NCBI RefSeq assembly: GCF_900890425.1
Contig: NZ_CAAHFG010000002.1
Coordinates: forward strand, 310,001 to 374,000
Direction: 5' to 3'
DNA from: Pontiella desulfatans
Lineage (GTDB): Bacteria; Verrucomicrobiota; Kiritimatiellia; Kiritimatiellales; Pontiellaceae
Length of the DNA stretch: 64,000 nt
The translations under genes and the position numbers were made by a program. Below are positions 62,947 to 64,000 of the stretch, in pieces; positions within the stretch are counted from its first letter, which is position 1; each line of letters begins with the position of its first letter. The notes beneath the pieces are model-generated. The model had not been told where the DNA came from, made no database searches, and was given only the letters and a program-made list of their open reading frames with translations.

Positions 62947-64000
<1,054 letters not shown>

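Overview
The window looks like the chromosome of a marine or anaerobic polysaccharide-degrading bacterium of the PVC group, most likely Kiritimatiellota (Pontiella-like). This is inferred from formylglycine sulfatases beside a GH31 glycosidase, Tat-exported Gfo/Idh/MocA enzymes, a PEP-CTERM protein, pre-peptidase C-terminal domains, TonB systems and the style of the 16S gene. No database search was possible, so the taxon is an inference.

Layout. 1-7279: end of a secreted protein, then two sulfatases, a SASA-type esterase and a GH31 enzyme (a sulfated-glycan island). 7280-8823: transposon debris with an HTH/IS630-like gene. 8824-10431: D-aminoacylase. 10649-13435: ammonium module (sigma-54 promoter, amtB, glnK, porin-like protein). 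13755-24959: housekeeping and mixed genes (EF-G-like, PPC-domain protein, U32 protease, MFS, FtsK, RodZ-like, PgsA). 25044-28200: zinc-ribbon protein, AAA/DUF4143 ATPase, LarE, and a field of REP-like hairpins. 28201-39500: vitamin B12 region. The minus-strand run is exbB-exbD-tonB-btuF-btuD-btuC-cobQ-larE. The plus-strand run is a cobalamin riboswitch, a DUF4465-like PEP-CTERM protein, a BtuB-like receptor and a secreted protein. 39524-40462: a PaaX-like gene bracketed by two 38-nt perfect palindromes. 40541-50303: LacI regulator, glycerate kinase, Gfo/Idh enzyme, HEAT-repeat protein, SprT-like protease, methyltransferase, lipid A-type acyltransferase and small membrane proteins. 50386-56312: membrane AraC regulator and a four-gene, apparently exported sugar pathway. 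56313-64000: one complete rRNA operon (16S-Ala-Ile-23S-5S) with four tandem promoters, followed directly by a second operon in the same direction that runs out of the window.

The most unusual content is repeat biology. A cobyric acid synthase gene runs in frame through a REP-like hairpin into a complete REP-associated (Y1/HUH) transposase domain. Eight hairpins sharing a GGAGG foot and a TTCCAC-type loop, with fully covarying stems, lie around it and inside coding frames, including the transposase itself. A separate family of long perfect palindromes with the core TGACG-NN-CGTCA and covarying arms flanks the PaaX-like gene. The B12 locus suggests surface capture of cobalamin through a PEP-CTERM-anchored protein rather than a lipoprotein.
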